Below the pieces are notes generated by a model. The model was not told the origin of the DNA. It searched no databases and saw nothing but the letters and a program-made list of their open reading frames with translations. Shown here in pieces: positions 10,531 through 20,590 of a stretch of DNA of 64,000 bases; positions within the stretch are counted from its first letter, which is position 1, and every line of letters begins with the position of its first letter. The DNA comes from Shewanella loihica PV-4 (GTDB lineage Bacteria > Pseudomonadota > Gammaproteobacteria > Enterobacterales > Shewanellaceae). The stretch is taken from contig NC_009092.1 of the NCBI RefSeq assembly GCF_000016065.1, positions 4,154,001-4,218,000 on the forward strand, read 5' to 3'. The position numbers were made by a program, and so were the translations under genes.

Positions 10531-11853
10531 TTATTGAAGATCTAAGGCGAGAATCTTCGACTTGCGCTGATAGTTATACAGCTGCTTCTTCTTGTTTGGC
10601 AGGGCATCGACCTCGACGATCTGGAAGCCATGCTCGAGGAACCAGTGAATGCTGCGGGTCGTCAGCGCAAACAGGCGAGCATAACCACGCACCTTGGCCT
10701 GACCTATGATGTTCTTCAGCAAGATGCTGCCGCGGTCGGCATCACGATAATCGGGATGCACCACCAGGCAGGCAAACTCTCCGGCATTGTCCTCCTCGAA
10801 GGGATAGAGGGCCGCGCAGCCGATCACTAGGCCATCACGCTCGATCAGCATAAACTGCTCTATCTCCATCTCCAGCTGCTCACGCGAGCGGCGCACCAAG
10901 ACCCCAGCTTGCTCCAGCGGGCGGATGAGGTCCAAGACACCACCGATATCGGCAATGGTGGCTCTGCGCAGACGCTCGGCACTCTCGGTCACTATCTGGG
11001 TACCGATACCGTCACGGGAGAACAGCTCCTGCAGCAAGGCGCCATCATCGAGATAGCTGACGAAGTGGCAGCGGGCCACACCGTTACGACAGGCGTCTAT
11101 GCTGGCCTGTAAGAAGGCCCGTGTTCCTACACACCAATTGTCTTCATCGGTCAGCTCAGACAAGATTCGCTGAGCATCGGTTGGCATCAGCTCGGCAATC
11201 ACCTCGCCGTTGCTGTCGAGTATCCCCTCCTTGGCACTGAAACCTATCATCTTGTCGGCCTTGAGCTTCACCGCGATCTGGGTCGCGACCTCTTCGGCGG
11301 TCAGGTTAAAACACTCGCCGGTCACAGAGGCCGCCACCGGTCCCAGGAGCACTATGCCGTGGTTGTCCAGCTGACGCCTGAGGCCCGCAACATCGATACG
11401 TCTCACCTTGCCACTCAGGCAGTAGTCGACGCCGTTATCCACTCCTAAGGGCTGGGCTATCACGAAGTTACCGCTGACCACGTTGATCTGCGCCCCTTGC
11501 ATCGGGGTATTGCTCAAACTCATCGACAGGCGCGCGGTAATGTCCAGCTGCAGACCGCCCACCACCTGCTTGATCACCCTGAAGGACTCTTCATCGCTGA
11601 TGCGCACCCCGTTGTAATACTCAGGTGCAAGATTATGCGCGGCCAAGGCCTCATCGATTTGCGGTCTGGCGCCATGGACCAGCACTATCTTGATCCCAAG
11701 GCTGTGAAGCAGGGCGATATCGTTGATGATGGAGCGAAACTGACTCTGCGCCAGCGCCTCACCGCCCAACATGACCACAAATGTCTTGCCCCTGTGTGCA
11801 TTCACATAGGAAGCAGAATGACGAAACCCCTCGACTAACTCAGTAGTGCGCAC
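10531..11853 (-). CDS. argA: N-acetylglutamate synthase
   Basis: First step of arginine synthesis: acetyl-CoA plus glutamate to N-acetylglutamate. 440 residues in the classical ArgA layout: an N-terminal amino-acid-kinase-like domain ([33 protein letters not shown]) that binds arginine for feedback control, and a C-terminal GNAT domain (about 295-435; [19 protein letters not shown] is the acetyl-CoA loop). The start is a GTG at 11853 with GAGG 9 bases upstream, aligning with the E. coli start region ([10 protein letters not shown]). Single-gene unit with its own terminator and an upstream ARG box. Confidence 0.97.
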   Translation of the reverse strand: MRTTELVEGFRHSASYVNAHRGKTFVVMLGGEALAQSQFRSIINDIALLHSLGIKIVLVHGARPQIDEALAAHNLAPEYYNGVRISDEESFRVIKQVVGGLQLDITARLSMSLSNTPMQGAQINVVSGNFVIAQPLGVDNGVDYCLSGKVRRIDVAGLRRQLDNHGIVLLGPVAASVTGECFNLTAEEVATQIAVKLKADKMIGFSAKEGILDSNGEVIAELMPTDAQRILSELTDEDNWCVGTRAFLQASIDACRNGVARCHFVSYLDDGALLQELFSRDGIGTQIVTESAERLRRATIADIGGVLDLIRPLEQAGVLVRRSREQLEMEIEQFMLIERDGLVIGCAALYPFEEDNAGEFACLVVHPDYRDADRGSILLKNIIGQAKVRGYARLFALTTRSIHWFLEHGFQIVEVDALPNKKKQLYNYQRKSKILALDLQ

Positions 11854-12123
11854 CCGCGTAACCTCAACAATAAATATGTGACAATATCGTCCCAGACGAA
11901 TAACAAGCCGATTTTATTGCATTTAAATTCACATTAAAAGCATTTGTTGTCATCGAAAGCGATATTTTTTCATCACAAAGAGACAATCTGCTTAAGCATA
12001 GCAGAACAGATTAAGATCAGAGGCTTAGGTAGAGGTCGGAATCCGTCGGCACGCAGGGTTATCACCTGGGAACTTATCTAAAAAATAGAAATGAGCTGGC
12101 CAACGGCATGGGGAAATTTAGGG
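11854..12123. other. argA upstream region / gap to rpmG
   Basis: About 320 bp without a gene between argA and rpmG. It holds the ARG boxes and presumably the argA promoter in an AT-rich stretch (11911-11990), then the rpmG terminator at its right end. No other structure recognised. Confidence 0.6.
11895..11933. promoter_or_regulatory. ARG box(es), predicted ArgR operator of argA
   Basis: ATTGCATTTAAATTCACA at 11916-11933 fits the 18-bp ArgR consensus wNTGAATwwwwATTCANw with one mismatch. Exactly 3 bp away, 11895-11912 carries a weaker partner with one good half-site (CGAAT), the spacing of tandem ARG boxes. It lies 40-80 bp upstream of the argA start, consistent with arginine repression. Confidence 0.7.
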
Positions 12124-12156
12124 CAAAAAAAAGCCCCTGCTATGAGGGGCTTTTTC
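12124..12156 (-). terminator. rpmBG operon terminator
   Basis: Minus-strand stem AAAGCCCC / GGGGCTTT with a 7-8 base loop and a run of eight Ts, 21 bp after the rpmG stop. Confidence 0.9.
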
Positions 12157-12176
12157 CAAAAAACGTGAATCAAGAA

Positions 12177-12350
12177 TTACTTGATTTTCGCTTCTTTGTA
12201 GATAACGTGCTGACGGATAACGGGATCAAATTTCTTGATCTCCATCTTTTCAGGCATGTTACGCTTGTTTTTCTCAGTCGTGTAGAAGTGACCTGTTTTA
12301 GCGCTAGAAACTAGCTTGATCTTCTCACGGTTACCTTTAGCTTTAGCCAT
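12177..12350 (-). CDS. rpmG: 50S ribosomal protein L33
   Basis: 57-residue basic protein beginning [20 protein letters not shown] and continuing [16 protein letters not shown], unmistakably L33. It lacks the paired CxxC zinc motifs, so it is the zinc-free form. It starts 6 bp after the rpmB stop and is the last gene of the rpmB-rpmG pair. Confidence 0.97.
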   Translation of the reverse strand: MAKAKGNREKIKLVSSAKTGHFYTTEKNKRNMPEKMEIKKFDPVIRQHVIYKEAKIK

Positions 12351-12356
12351 GGCTTA

Positions 12357-12593
12357 TTACACCTTCTCGCCGCGGGCACGAAGTTCAGCAACAACAACTT
12401 CGATACCTTTCTTATCGATAATACGCATACCTTTAGTAGATACACGTAGCTGTACGAAACGCTTTTCGTCTTCTAACCAGAAACGGTGGTTCTGTAGGTT
12501 AGGTAAAAAACGACGACGAGTCGCGTTCTTAGCGTGCGAACGGTTGTTACCAACCATCGGCTTCTTGCCAGTAACTTGGCATACTCTTGACAT
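12357..12593 (-). CDS. rpmB: 50S ribosomal protein L28
   Basis: 78 residues starting [17 protein letters not shown], the conserved L28 N-terminus; the frame extends upstream but the conserved start is at 12593 with GGAG (TTTTGGAGAAG) just before it. Ends LRARGEKV. Basic rRNA-binding large-subunit protein, cotranscribed with rpmG. Confidence 0.97.
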   Translation of the reverse strand: MSRVCQVTGKKPMVGNNRSHAKNATRRRFLPNLQNHRFWLEDEKRFVQLRVSTKGMRIIDKKGIEVVVAELRARGEKV

Positions 12594-12716
12594 GTCAATC
12601 TTCTCCAAAAACAATTTAACGCTCGAGCATTAATGTACCTCGAATATGGCCGTCGCCCGAGGCACACAAAGAGGGCGCATTTTATACAGGATCTAAAATC
12701 AAAGATCAAGGGATAT

Positions 12717-13394
12717 TCAATCTATCCATCCCCTCTCTGCAAACGAAACTATCTCACGATCGCCTACAACCATATGGTCTAGCAGCGAAACATCTATAGT
12801 CGCCAACGCGTATTTCAATCGCTCAGTAATTCGCCGATCAGCATGACTGGGCTCAGCCCCCCCGGAAGGATGGTTGTGGCACACAATTACCGCTGCGGCT
12901 TTTTTCTCAAGCACTAGGCTTACCACTTCTCGTGGATAAACCGAGGCTGAATCTATGGTGCCACGGAACAATTCGACGAACTGAATCACCCTATGCTGAC
13001 TATCGAGCAATAAGATGGCAAACACTTCGTAGGCACGATCCGCCAATTGTCTCATTAAATAGTCCCGAGTTAAATCAGGATCTGACAAAATCTTTCCTCT
13101 TTGTAGATTTTCTTGCGCGATCCGCTTGCTTAACTCGATGGCTGCCTGCAATTGAGCATACTTTACCGGGCCGATCCCCTGAATATCACACAGCTCACTC
13201 AAGGAGGCGCTAAACAGCGCCCTGAGGCCACCGAAGTGGGTTAACATGACTCTGGCCAGGGACACGGCGCTTTGCCCCTTGAGGCCGTTTCTAAGCAGCA
13301 CCGCCAGCAACTCGGCATCGGAGAGCTGAGCGACACCACTGCGCAGCAGTTTTTCTCTGGGCCCCTCTCCCTGAGGCCAATCTTTGATTGCCAT
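12717..13394 (-). CDS. radC: RadC-family JAB/MPN domain protein
   Basis: 225 residues. An N-terminal helix-hairpin-helix part (ELCDIQGIGPVKYAQLQ, about residues 60-75) precedes the MPN/JAB1-like domain with the metalloprotease-type HNHPSG ... D motif (HNHPSGGAEPSHAD near residue 175). The family was once called a DNA-repair protein, but that role in E. coli was withdrawn and the activity is unknown. Start 13394 is preferred over 13424 because AAGGAG lies 6 bases upstream and the product then begins MAIKDWPQGEGPREKLL like homologues. Confidence 0.93.
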   Translation of the reverse strand: MAIKDWPQGEGPREKLLRSGVAQLSDAELLAVLLRNGLKGQSAVSLARVMLTHFGGLRALFSASLSELCDIQGIGPVKYAQLQAAIELSKRIAQENLQRGKILSDPDLTRDYLMRQLADRAYEVFAILLLDSQHRVIQFVELFRGTIDSASVYPREVVSLVLEKKAAAVIVCHNHPSGGAEPSHADRRITERLKYALATIDVSLLDHMVVGDREIVSFAERGWID

Positions 13395-13529
13395 AAACAC
13401 TCCTTGTCTCGGCGCCATCTGCACACCTAGGCTTTAGAGTATGGTCTAGTTTTTAAAAACTTGTATCCTCAACTTCGGCAGGATTGTGGTATGGTTAGCG
13501 GGCAAAATTAAACGCGATTAGTGATCAAC

Positions 13530-14726
13530 ATGAGTCTAACCAATAAAAAGATATTGCTGGGAATTGGCGGCGGCATTGCTGCTTATAAGTCTGCCGATCT
13601 GGTCCGCCGCCTGAAAGAACGCGGCGCCGATGTACGTGTCGTCATGAGCCAAAGCGCGCAAGAATTTATTACGCCGCTGACCCTGCAGGCACTGTCGGGA
13701 CATCCCATTGCCACCGACCTGTTAGACCCGGCGGCCGAAGCCGCCATGGGGCATATCGAACTCGCCCGCTGGGCCGACTTAGTGTTGATCGCTCCGGCAA
13801 CCGCCAACCTGATCGCCCGCATCAACGCCGGCATGGCCGATGAGTTAATCACCACCACCTGCCTGGCCACAGAAGCGCCTGTAGTGCTCTGCCCGGCGAT
13901 GAATCAGCAGATGTATCGGAACGTCGCCACCCAGGAAAATCTGGACAACCTGAGAAAGCGTGGTCTCACCATCTGGGGACCGGCATCTGGTAGCCAGGCC
14001 TGTGGCGAAGTCGGCCCAGGCCGCATGGAGGAGCCTCTGGTGATCGCCGAGCGCGTCGAACACTTCTTTGCGCCAAAGCTGCTTCAGGGAATATCGATAC
14101 TGCTGACGGCGGGCCCAACCCGCGAAGCAATCGACCCCGTGCGTTACATCTCTAATCACAGCTCGGGCAAGATGGGCTTTGCCCTAGCACGCGCGGCGGC
14201 CGAGATGGGCGCTAAGGTGACGCTGGTCTCCGGCCCGGTCAATCTTGAGACGCCGATGAATGTCAATCGCCTCAACGTCGCCTCGACCCAGGAGATGCTC
14301 GACGCCGTGATGCAGCAGGTACACCACAGCGATATCTTCATCGGCTGCGCTGCGGTCTGCGACTATCGCACCGCGGATATTGCCGACGAGAAAATTAAGA
14401 AATCTGCCACAGAGATGTCACTTGCGCTTGTACGCAATCCTGATATCTTAGCCACGGTCGCGGCCCATGAGGCACGTCCATTCACGGTAGGATTTGCCGC
14501 CGAGACCCAGGATGTAGACCATTACGCCAAAGACAAGTTGACCCGCAAGAAATTGGATATGATCGCCGCCAATGACGTATCCGACCCGGCCATCGGCTTC
14601 AACAGCGATAGCAATGCCTTGAAGGTTTTCTGGCAAGGAGGCGAGCACGCCCTGCCCGCCACAGATAAATATACCCTGGCGAAGCAACTACTCACCCTAA
14701 TCGCACAGCAGATGAAGACAGCATGA
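13530..14726 (+). CDS. coaBC: bifunctional phosphopantothenoylcysteine decarboxylase / phosphopantothenate-cysteine ligase
   Basis: Two consecutive steps of coenzyme A synthesis. N-terminal CoaC flavoprotein domain (about 1-185): [18 protein letters not shown], catalytic-histidine segment [17 protein letters not shown] and [12 protein letters not shown] (substrate clamp cysteine). C-terminal CoaB ligase domain (about 190-395): [31 protein letters not shown], and ANDVS. 398 residues from the ATG at 13530 (aligns with E. coli Dfp MSLAGKK); a GTG at 13521 would add three residues. Overlaps dut by 4 bp. Confidence 0.97.
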   Translation: MSLTNKKILLGIGGGIAAYKSADLVRRLKERGADVRVVMSQSAQEFITPLTLQALSGHPIATDLLDPAAEAAMGHIELARWADLVLIAPATANLIARINAGMADELITTTCLATEAPVVLCPAMNQQMYRNVATQENLDNLRKRGLTIWGPASGSQACGEVGPGRMEEPLVIAERVEHFFAPKLLQGISILLTAGPTREAIDPVRYISNHSSGKMGFALARAAAEMGAKVTLVSGPVNLETPMNVNRLNVASTQEMLDAVMQQVHHSDIFIGCAAVCDYRTADIADEKIKKSATEMSLALVRNPDILATVAAHEARPFTVGFAAETQDVDHYAKDKLTRKKLDMIAANDVSDPAIGFNSDSNALKVFWQGGEHALPATDKYTLAKQLLTLIAQQMKTA

Positions 14727-15181
14727 AGACGCCCATAGAACTCAAGATCCTCGATTCTCGCATCGGCTCACAGTTTCCGCTTCCCGCCTACGCGACACCG
14801 GGCAGTGCCGGCATGGATCTGCGTGCCATGATAGAAACCACAATGGTGATTCAACCGGGTGAAACCCAGCTGATCCCAACCGGTATCGCCGTGCATGTGG
14901 CCGATCCCAGCCTGGCGGCCGTCATCCTGCCGCGCTCCGGCATGGGCCACAAACATGGCATAGTGCTGGGCAACCTGGTCGGTCTTATCGACTCTGACTA
15001 TCAGGGTCCCCTGATGGTCTCTTGCTGGAACCGCAGCAACGAGCCTTTCACCTTGGAGATTGGCGATCGCCTGGCGCAACTGGTGTTTGTGCCTGTGGTA
15101 CAAGCCGAATTTAAATTGGTCGACGAATTCGACACCTCAGATCGAGGCGAAGGCGGTTTCGGCCACTCGGGTACTCAATAG
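14723..15181 (+). CDS. dut: deoxyuridine 5'-triphosphate nucleotidohydrolase
   Basis: Trimeric dUTPase making dUMP and preventing uracil incorporation. 152 residues with the five family motifs in order: [50 protein letters not shown] and the C-terminal [11 protein letters not shown]-loop-like arm. The ATG overlaps the coaBC end (ATGA type), the conserved coaBC-dut pairing. Confidence 0.98.
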   Translation: MKTPIELKILDSRIGSQFPLPAYATPGSAGMDLRAMIETTMVIQPGETQLIPTGIAVHVADPSLAAVILPRSGMGHKHGIVLGNLVGLIDSDYQGPLMVSCWNRSNEPFTLEIGDRLAQLVFVPVVQAEFKLVDEFDTSDRGEGGFGHSGTQ

Positions 15182-15311
15182 TTAGCTACCTATTAGCCAA
15201 ATTCTCGATAACACGGCACTCACAACCTAGACACGCCGCATAGAATAATTAGAGAGTCATGGGCAGCGCCTGCCCATCGGCTCCTGTAGTAATTAAGTAA
15301 AGGATACTTAG

Positions 15312-15905
15312 ATGGCTGCAAGCCCTAAAATCAACCGACGCGAACATATTCTTCAATGTCTGGCTACCATGCTAGAAACCAGTCCCGGTCAACGAATCAC
15401 CACGGCAAAACTTGCCGCCGAGGTGGGCGTGTCTGAGGCGGCGCTCTATCGCCACTTTCCCAGCAAAGCGAGAATGTTCGAGGGGCTGATCGACTTTATC
15501 GAAGAATCGCTGCTATCGCGCATCAACCTCATCATGGATGAAGAGAAAGACACCATGAGACGCTGTCAGTTGCTGCTGCAACTCTTGCTGGTATTTGCCG
15601 AGCGCAACCCAGGGATCTCCCGCGTACTCAACGGCGACGCCCTGTTAGGCGAAAATGAGCGACTACGGAACCGTACCGGCCAGATCTTCTCCAAGGTTGA
15701 GACTCACCTGAAACAGATCCTCAGAGAGAAGACCTTGAGAGAAGGCAAAGGCTTTAACCTGGACGAGGCAATCCTGGCTAACCTACTGCTGGCCGTGGCC
15801 GAAGGCCGCATCGCCCAATTCGTGCGCAGCGACTTCAAAAACAAGCCCACAGAACACTTCGCCGAGCAGTGGCAGTTTATTCAGCAGCAGCTACTTCAGA
15901 GTTAA
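15312..15905 (+). CDS. slmA: nucleoid occlusion factor SlmA
   Basis: TetR-family DNA-binding protein that blocks FtsZ assembly over the nucleoid. 197 residues: N-terminal helix-turn-helix ([24 protein letters not shown], about residues 27-50), followed by SlmA-specific [17 protein letters not shown] and a C-terminal dimer domain. Position directly after dut matches the conserved coaBC-dut-slmA order. AGGATA precedes the ATG. Confidence 0.96.
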   Translation: MAASPKINRREHILQCLATMLETSPGQRITTAKLAAEVGVSEAALYRHFPSKARMFEGLIDFIEESLLSRINLIMDEEKDTMRRCQLLLQLLLVFAERNPGISRVLNGDALLGENERLRNRTGQIFSKVETHLKQILREKTLREGKGFNLDEAILANLLLAVAEGRIAQFVRSDFKNKPTEHFAEQWQFIQQQLLQS

Positions 15906-15915
15906 CTAATATCAA

Positions 15916-15955
15916 TAAAAACAGCGACCTGTAATACACTGGTCGCCGTGTTTTT
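15916..15955 (+). terminator. slmA terminator
   Basis: Stem AAAACAGCGACC / GGTCGCCGTGTTTT (one mismatch) with an 11-base loop and T tail, starting 10 bp after the slmA stop. Confidence 0.8.
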
Positions 15956-16054
15956 CTAGACAAAAGTATTGCACTCGTAAATCCATTGTTTTACCCTCCT
16001 TGGCGCAACAAACCCACAAAAACTCTATAACAATTGCGCGTACAAGGATGTTAT

Positions 16055-18019
16055 ATGAAACTAATTCAGTCGTTTAGTTTAGCCTGCCTCTGCCTCATCA
16101 GTAGCCAAGTCACGGCTTCAAACAAAGATATTACCGAGCTTTTTAGCCGCTCAGCCGAATTTTCTAACGTGCAGATCTCCCCCGACGGAGACTACCTCAG
16201 CGCCATCACCTCCCACGAAGGTAAGCATATGCTGATGATTCTGGACGCCAAAACCAAGAAACCGACCAATGTGGTTCGCTTTCCGGACAACGCCCAGGTA
16301 GGGCAATACGTTTGGGTTAACAATGAGCGTGTCGTGCTGGCTAAGGAATACCTAAAAGGCTGGAGCGACCATCCCATCTATTATGGTGAGCTGATGGCTG
16401 TCAATGCCGATGGTTCTAAGCCAACCTATCTGTTCGGTTATAAAGGCGGTGAGCAACAAACGGGTTCTCGCATCAAGAAAAATACAGCGATACAAGCCAC
16501 AGCCTATATTCTCGATCCTATGCCTGAAGATGATCGCTACATGCTCATCCAAGCGCTCCCTTGGGGCTCCGGCAGCGCAAACACAGTGGAGAATCTTCAG
16601 CAAGTTTATAGAGTCGATGTCTACAAGGGAACACGTAGAAAAATTGCGACCTCACCTATCTCCTACGCTCGATTTCTACCGGATCATGATGGCGAAGTTC
16701 GCTTTGTCAGTGGTACCCGCGACTACGTTAGTTCCCAGCTCTATTACCGCAAAGATGATGAATGGGTCGACACAGATAAGCTGAATTTAAATCTCGATGA
16801 TATTACTCCTATCGCCTTCGGTGATGATGAGAACAGTGTCTATGTACTCGGCAGCGAAAACGGTAAACCTAAAGGGGTCTATTTAGTCGATATCAAGAGC
16901 GGTAAAAAGCAGCTTATTAGCCAGGACAAGGTAGTCGACCCGAGCAATGTGTGGATCAACCGCGTCAACAAACAACTCTACGCCGTAGAATATGAGAATG
17001 GCTACCCGACCTATGAGTTTGTCGATAATGATGAAAAACTGGCCACCACACTGAAACAGCTGCTCACCGCACTGCCTGGCCATCAGGTTCATCTCGTCAG
17101 CCAGACCAACGACATGAGCAAACTGATCATCAAGGCTTTCAACGATAGAAATCCTGGCGACTACTACATATTCGATGCCACCAGCAAGAAGCTTGAATAT
17201 CTAGTCTCACAAAAGAAATGGTTAGATCCCGATAAGATGGCCGAGATGAAGCCAATCAGCTTTACCGCCAGAGACGGTAGAGTGATCAGTGGATATCTCA
17301 CATTGCCCTATGGCAAAGAGGCTAAGAATCTGCCGCTCGTGGTCAATCCTCACGGCGGTCCACATGGTCCAAGAGACTGGTGGGGCTTTGACGACCAGAA
17401 CCAGTTGATCGCTAGTCAAGGCGCCGCCGTGCTGCAAGTAAACTTCCGCGGGTCGGGCGGCTATGGTAAAGAATTTGAGCATGCTGGCCACCAGAAATGG
17501 GGCACGGAGATCCAGTACGATATTATCGATGCCACCAAATATGTCATCGAAAAAGGCTTTGTGGACAAAGAGCGAATCTGTATTGTCGGCGGCAGCTTTG
17601 GTGGATACTCGGCGCTACAAAGCCCAATCCTGGCACCGGATCTATTCAAGTGTGCCATAGGCTTCGCCGGTGTCTATGATCTCGAGTTGATGTTCAACGA
17701 AGGGGATGTACAAGGGCGCCGCGCGGGTGAACGTTACCTGAAGCAGGTACTAGGCGAGAACGAAGCCATGCTTGAGCAGATGTCGCCTAGCAAGAACGTC
17801 GACAAACTCAAAGTAAACTTGCTACTGGTGCATGGCGGTGAAGATGAGCGAGCGCCAATCGAACAGCTCGAAGCGCTGGAAGAAGGGCTCAAGAAACACA
17901 ACTACCCTTATGAGAAACTGGTCATGGACGATGAGGGCCACGGCTTCTATAACGATGAACATAGGGCGAAATACTACCGTCAGATGATGAGCTTCCTCAA
18001 AGACAACCTTAAGCTCTAA
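16055..18019 (+). CDS. secreted S9-family prolyl oligopeptidase-like serine peptidase
   Basis: 654 residues. Signal peptide MKLIQSFSLACLCLISSQVTAS (cleavage after TAS likely), then a seven-bladed beta-propeller-like region (about 30-380) and a C-terminal alpha/beta hydrolase domain. The catalytic triad is visible: nucleophile Ser in GGSFGGYS, Asp in HGGEDERAP and His in DEGHGF. The LVVNPHGGPHGPRDWW oxyanion segment is typical of S9C acylaminoacyl/dipeptidyl peptidases. Likely periplasmic peptide degradation. Start 16055 is chosen for the signal peptide and the AAGGATG upstream; a TTG at 16034 would add seven residues. Inserted between slmA and folE/pyrE; own terminator. Confidence 0.92.
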   Translation: MKLIQSFSLACLCLISSQVTASNKDITELFSRSAEFSNVQISPDGDYLSAITSHEGKHMLMILDAKTKKPTNVVRFPDNAQVGQYVWVNNERVVLAKEYLKGWSDHPIYYGELMAVNADGSKPTYLFGYKGGEQQTGSRIKKNTAIQATAYILDPMPEDDRYMLIQALPWGSGSANTVENLQQVYRVDVYKGTRRKIATSPISYARFLPDHDGEVRFVSGTRDYVSSQLYYRKDDEWVDTDKLNLNLDDITPIAFGDDENSVYVLGSENGKPKGVYLVDIKSGKKQLISQDKVVDPSNVWINRVNKQLYAVEYENGYPTYEFVDNDEKLATTLKQLLTALPGHQVHLVSQTNDMSKLIIKAFNDRNPGDYYIFDATSKKLEYLVSQKKWLDPDKMAEMKPISFTARDGRVISGYLTLPYGKEAKNLPLVVNPHGGPHGPRDWWGFDDQNQLIASQGAAVLQVNFRGSGGYGKEFEHAGHQKWGTEIQYDIIDATKYVIEKGFVDKERICIVGGSFGGYSALQSPILAPDLFKCAIGFAGVYDLELMFNEGDVQGRRAGERYLKQVLGENEAMLEQMSPSKNVDKLKVNLLLVHGGEDERAPIEQLEALEEGLKKHNYPYEKLVMDDEGHGFYNDEHRAKYYRQMMSFLKDNLKL

Positions 18020-18035
18020 ACCCCTTAAATACCCC

Positions 18036-18066
18036 AAAAGCCGATTGCCACAATCGGCTTTTTTGT
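18036..18066 (+). terminator. terminator of the S9 peptidase gene
   Basis: Perfect 12-bp stem AAAAGCCGATTG / CAATCGGCTTTT with a 3-base loop and T run. Confidence 0.9.
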
Positions 18067-18244
18067 TAATCCCCTAGTATTTCTGGGTATAAATTACCCG
18101 CAATTCAGGGTATCCTCCCTGACCCGCCGCCCTATGTTTACTGGCGCCGGACAGGCTATAATGAATATCTTAAAGGTTAATTTGTTAAAAACATTAGTAA
18201 ATTAACCTTACTGAATAGACCACTATCTGATGGTGGAGGACACG

Positions 18245-18889
18245 ATGGCATTAAGTGAAGCAGCAAAGCAGGTGCAAACTGCATTATTAGAGCGTGGTCT
18301 TGAGACGCCCATGGTCCCGTGCGGACTGAGTAGCGAGGCGCGCAAAGAGAAGATTGAGCACCATATGCGCGAGATCTTAACCTTAATGTCACTGGATCTG
18401 CGCGACGACAGCCTGGTCGAGACCCCTAAGCGTATCGCCAAGATGTATGTGGATGAGATCTTCTCGGGCCTGGACTACGAGAACTTTCCCAAGATCACGG
18501 TTATCGAAAACAAGATGGGCTTCGATGAGATGGTCAAGGTCAACGACATCAGCCTCACCAGCACCTGTGAGCACCACCTGGTGACCATAGACGGCGTCGC
18601 TACCGTGGCCTACCTGCCGCGCAAAAACATCATAGGCCTGTCTAAGATCAACCGTATCGTGCGCTTCTTTGCCCAGCGCCCTCAGGTGCAAGAGCGCCTA
18701 ACACAACAGGTATTGGTGGCGCTACAGACACTGCTTGAGACCAAAGATGTAGCGGTCAAGATGGATGCGGTGCATTACTGCGTCAAATCACGCGGCGTGA
18801 TGGACTCTACCAGCACCACGACCACCACGGCCCTGGGCGGCATCTTCAAGTCAAACCCAGCCACCCGCGCCGAGTTCCTAAGCAATTAA
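18245..18889 (+). CDS. folE: GTP cyclohydrolase I
   Basis: Converts GTP to 7,8-dihydroneopterin triphosphate, first step of folate synthesis. 214 residues with zinc ligands Cys108 (TCEHHLV), His111 and Cys179 (HYCVKSRGV), plus [12 protein letters not shown] and the C-terminal [12 protein letters not shown] stretch. This is the classic zinc type-IA enzyme. The ATG at 18245 follows a strong GGAGG (18234-18240); an ATG at 18230 lies upstream of that site and is rejected. Confidence 0.97.
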   Translation: MALSEAAKQVQTALLERGLETPMVPCGLSSEARKEKIEHHMREILTLMSLDLRDDSLVETPKRIAKMYVDEIFSGLDYENFPKITVIENKMGFDEMVKVNDISLTSTCEHHLVTIDGVATVAYLPRKNIIGLSKINRIVRFFAQRPQVQERLTQQVLVALQTLLETKDVAVKMDAVHYCVKSRGVMDSTSTTTTTALGGIFKSNPATRAEFLSN

Positions 18890-18918
18890 GCCAATGGCTT
18901 TAAGCGAGCTCCACTCAA

Positions 18919-18949
18919 TAAAAAACGCTGCCTAGGCAGCGTTTTTTTG
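18919..18949. terminator. bidirectional terminator between folE and pyrE
   Basis: Stem AAAAAACGCTGCC / GGCAGCGTTTTTT with loop TA; A and T runs on both sides fit termination of both convergent genes. Confidence 0.85.
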
Positions 18950-18970
18950 TTTCACGACAATTGATATCGA

Positions 18971-19612
18971 TTAGATACCGTATTGGTCGCGATAGGCGCT
19001 TACCGACGCCAACTGATCTTCCATGCCAGGTTTTTCCGACAGGTAGTTGATCAGATCTTCCAGCTTGATGATAGAGACGATATTGCAGCCAAAGTCGCGC
19101 TCGACTTCCTGAATAGCCGACAGCTCGCCCTTGCCTTTCTCCTGACGATCCAGCGCAATCAACACGCCCGCCAGCTCGGCATTGTGTGCCTCGATGATCT
19201 CCATCGATTCGCGAATCGCAGTCCCTGCGGTGATCACATCGTCCACCAGCATCACGCGGCCCTTAAGCTCGCTGCCCACCAGGCTGCCACCCTCGCCGTG
19301 ATCTTTCTTCTCCTTACGGTTAAAGCAGTAAGGCATATCGATATCATGGTGATCGCACAGAGCCACCGCCGTGGTGGTCGCGATAGGAATCCCTTTGTAG
19401 GCCGGGCCAAACAGCAGGTCATACTCGATACCCGAATCCACCAGCGCCGCCGCGTAGAAGCGACCCAGACGCGCTAGATCACGCCCGGTGTTAAACAGGC
19501 CGGCATTAAAGAAGTAAGGGCTAGTGCGGCCTGACTTTAACGTAAATTCGCCAAAACGTAATACCTGACGCTCAAGGGCAAACTCAATAAACTCACGTTG
19601 ATAGGCTTTCAC
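18971..19612 (-). CDS. pyrE: orotate phosphoribosyltransferase
   Basis: Makes orotidine 5'-phosphate from orotate and PRPP in pyrimidine synthesis. 213 residues. The PRPP-binding loop [16 protein letters not shown] (about residues 121-136) is intact; [19 protein letters not shown] and [11 protein letters not shown] are typical of the enterobacterial form. It lies downstream of rph across an attenuator-like hairpin. Confidence 0.98.
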   Translation of the reverse strand: MKAYQREFIEFALERQVLRFGEFTLKSGRTSPYFFNAGLFNTGRDLARLGRFYAAALVDSGIEYDLLFGPAYKGIPIATTTAVALCDHHDIDMPYCFNRKEKKDHGEGGSLVGSELKGRVMLVDDVITAGTAIRESMEIIEAHNAELAGVLIALDRQEKGKGELSAIQEVERDFGCNIVSIIKLEDLINYLSEKPGMEDQLASVSAYRDQYGI

Positions 19613-19652
19613 AATCTCTCCTTTTTAAAATGTAAGGGTACGCTCAATTCGA

Positions 19653-19679
19653 TTTAAAAAAAGGACCCCGTAGGGTCCT
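19653..19679 (-). terminator. rph-pyrE intercistronic attenuator
   Basis: Minus-strand perfect stem AGGACCC / GGGTCCT with loop TACG and a long T run, starting 17 bp after the rph stop and ending about 40 bp before pyrE. E. coli pyrE is controlled by UTP-dependent attenuation at the same place, with rph translation coupled to transcription; the arrangement here supports the same mechanism. Confidence 0.85.
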
Positions 19680-19695
19680 GATCAAAAAATAATGA

Positions 19696-20409
19696 TTAAC
19701 TCAATGCCGCCTTCTGCACATCGACGATCTCGCGAATGCCGTGCTTGGCCAGATCCAGCAAGCTGAGTAGCTCTTCATGACTAAAGGGTTCACCCTCGGC
19801 AGTGCCCTGGATCTCGATGATCTTACCGGTTTCTGTCATCACCACGTTCATGTCGGTCTCGGCGGCGCTATCTTCCACATACTCAAGATCGCAGATAGGC
19901 TCACCCTTGTAGATGCCTACGCTGACGGCGGCAATCAAAAACTTAAGTGGGTTGGTCTTAATCAGTCCCTTACCACGAGCCCAGTTGAGCGCATCAACCA
20001 GGGCTACACAGGCACCGGTAATGGCAGCGGTGCGGGTACCACCATCGGCCTGAATCACGTCACAGTCGATCACGATAGTGTTTTCACCCAGTGCCTTCAT
20101 GTCTACCGCTGCGCGTAGAGCGCGGCCGATTAGACGCTGGATCTCCTGGGTACGGCCAGACTGCTTACCACGGGCAGCCTCGCGATCCATACGGCTGTGG
20201 GTCGAGCGTGGCAACATGCCATATTCGGCGGTTACCCAACCTTGGCCCTGACCTTTCAGGAAGCGTGGCACCCCTTCGGTGAAGCTCGCGGTGCACAGCA
20301 CCTTAGTTTCGCCAAATTCGATTAATACAGAACCTTCTGCATGGGCAGTGAACTGTCGCGTAATGGTTACCGGACGAGATTGAGCTGGGGTTCTGTCACT
20401 TGGGCGCAT
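19696..20409 (-). CDS. rph: ribonuclease PH
   Basis: Phosphorolytic 3'-5' exoribonuclease that trims tRNA 3' ends. 237 residues beginning [18 protein letters not shown] as in homologues; [33 protein letters not shown] and the C-terminal GTAEGEPFS are signature segments. Start 20409 is preferred over the ATG at 20415, which is too close to the AGGAA ribosome site. Full length, so not the frameshifted allele known from E. coli K-12. First gene of rph-pyrE, divergent from yicC. Confidence 0.97.
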   Translation of the reverse strand: MRPSDRTPAQSRPVTITRQFTAHAEGSVLIEFGETKVLCTASFTEGVPRFLKGQGQGWVTAEYGMLPRSTHSRMDREAARGKQSGRTQEIQRLIGRALRAAVDMKALGENTIVIDCDVIQADGGTRTAAITGACVALVDALNWARGKGLIKTNPLKFLIAAVSVGIYKGEPICDLEYVEDSAAETDMNVVMTETGKIIEIQGTAEGEPFSHEELLSLLDLAKHGIREIVDVQKAALS

Positions 20410-20590
20410 TGGCATTTCCTGTTTGAAATAGAGATAAGCAGATTTGGCTGCATATTATAGGGGCTTGCGCGCTTCGATGCCATGTTAATCATGACCCAAA
20501 GCGTAAAGGGAGGAGAGTTTGCTTTAACCCTGCATCTCATCAGACTATAATCCAAGGTCACTAAATCGATTTAAACTATTGGAATTACCC

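Noticed and set aside
16404..16784. 126-codon alternate frame inside the S9 peptidase gene
   Set aside because: Overlaps the propeller region of a gene with signal peptide and complete triad; no ribosome site.
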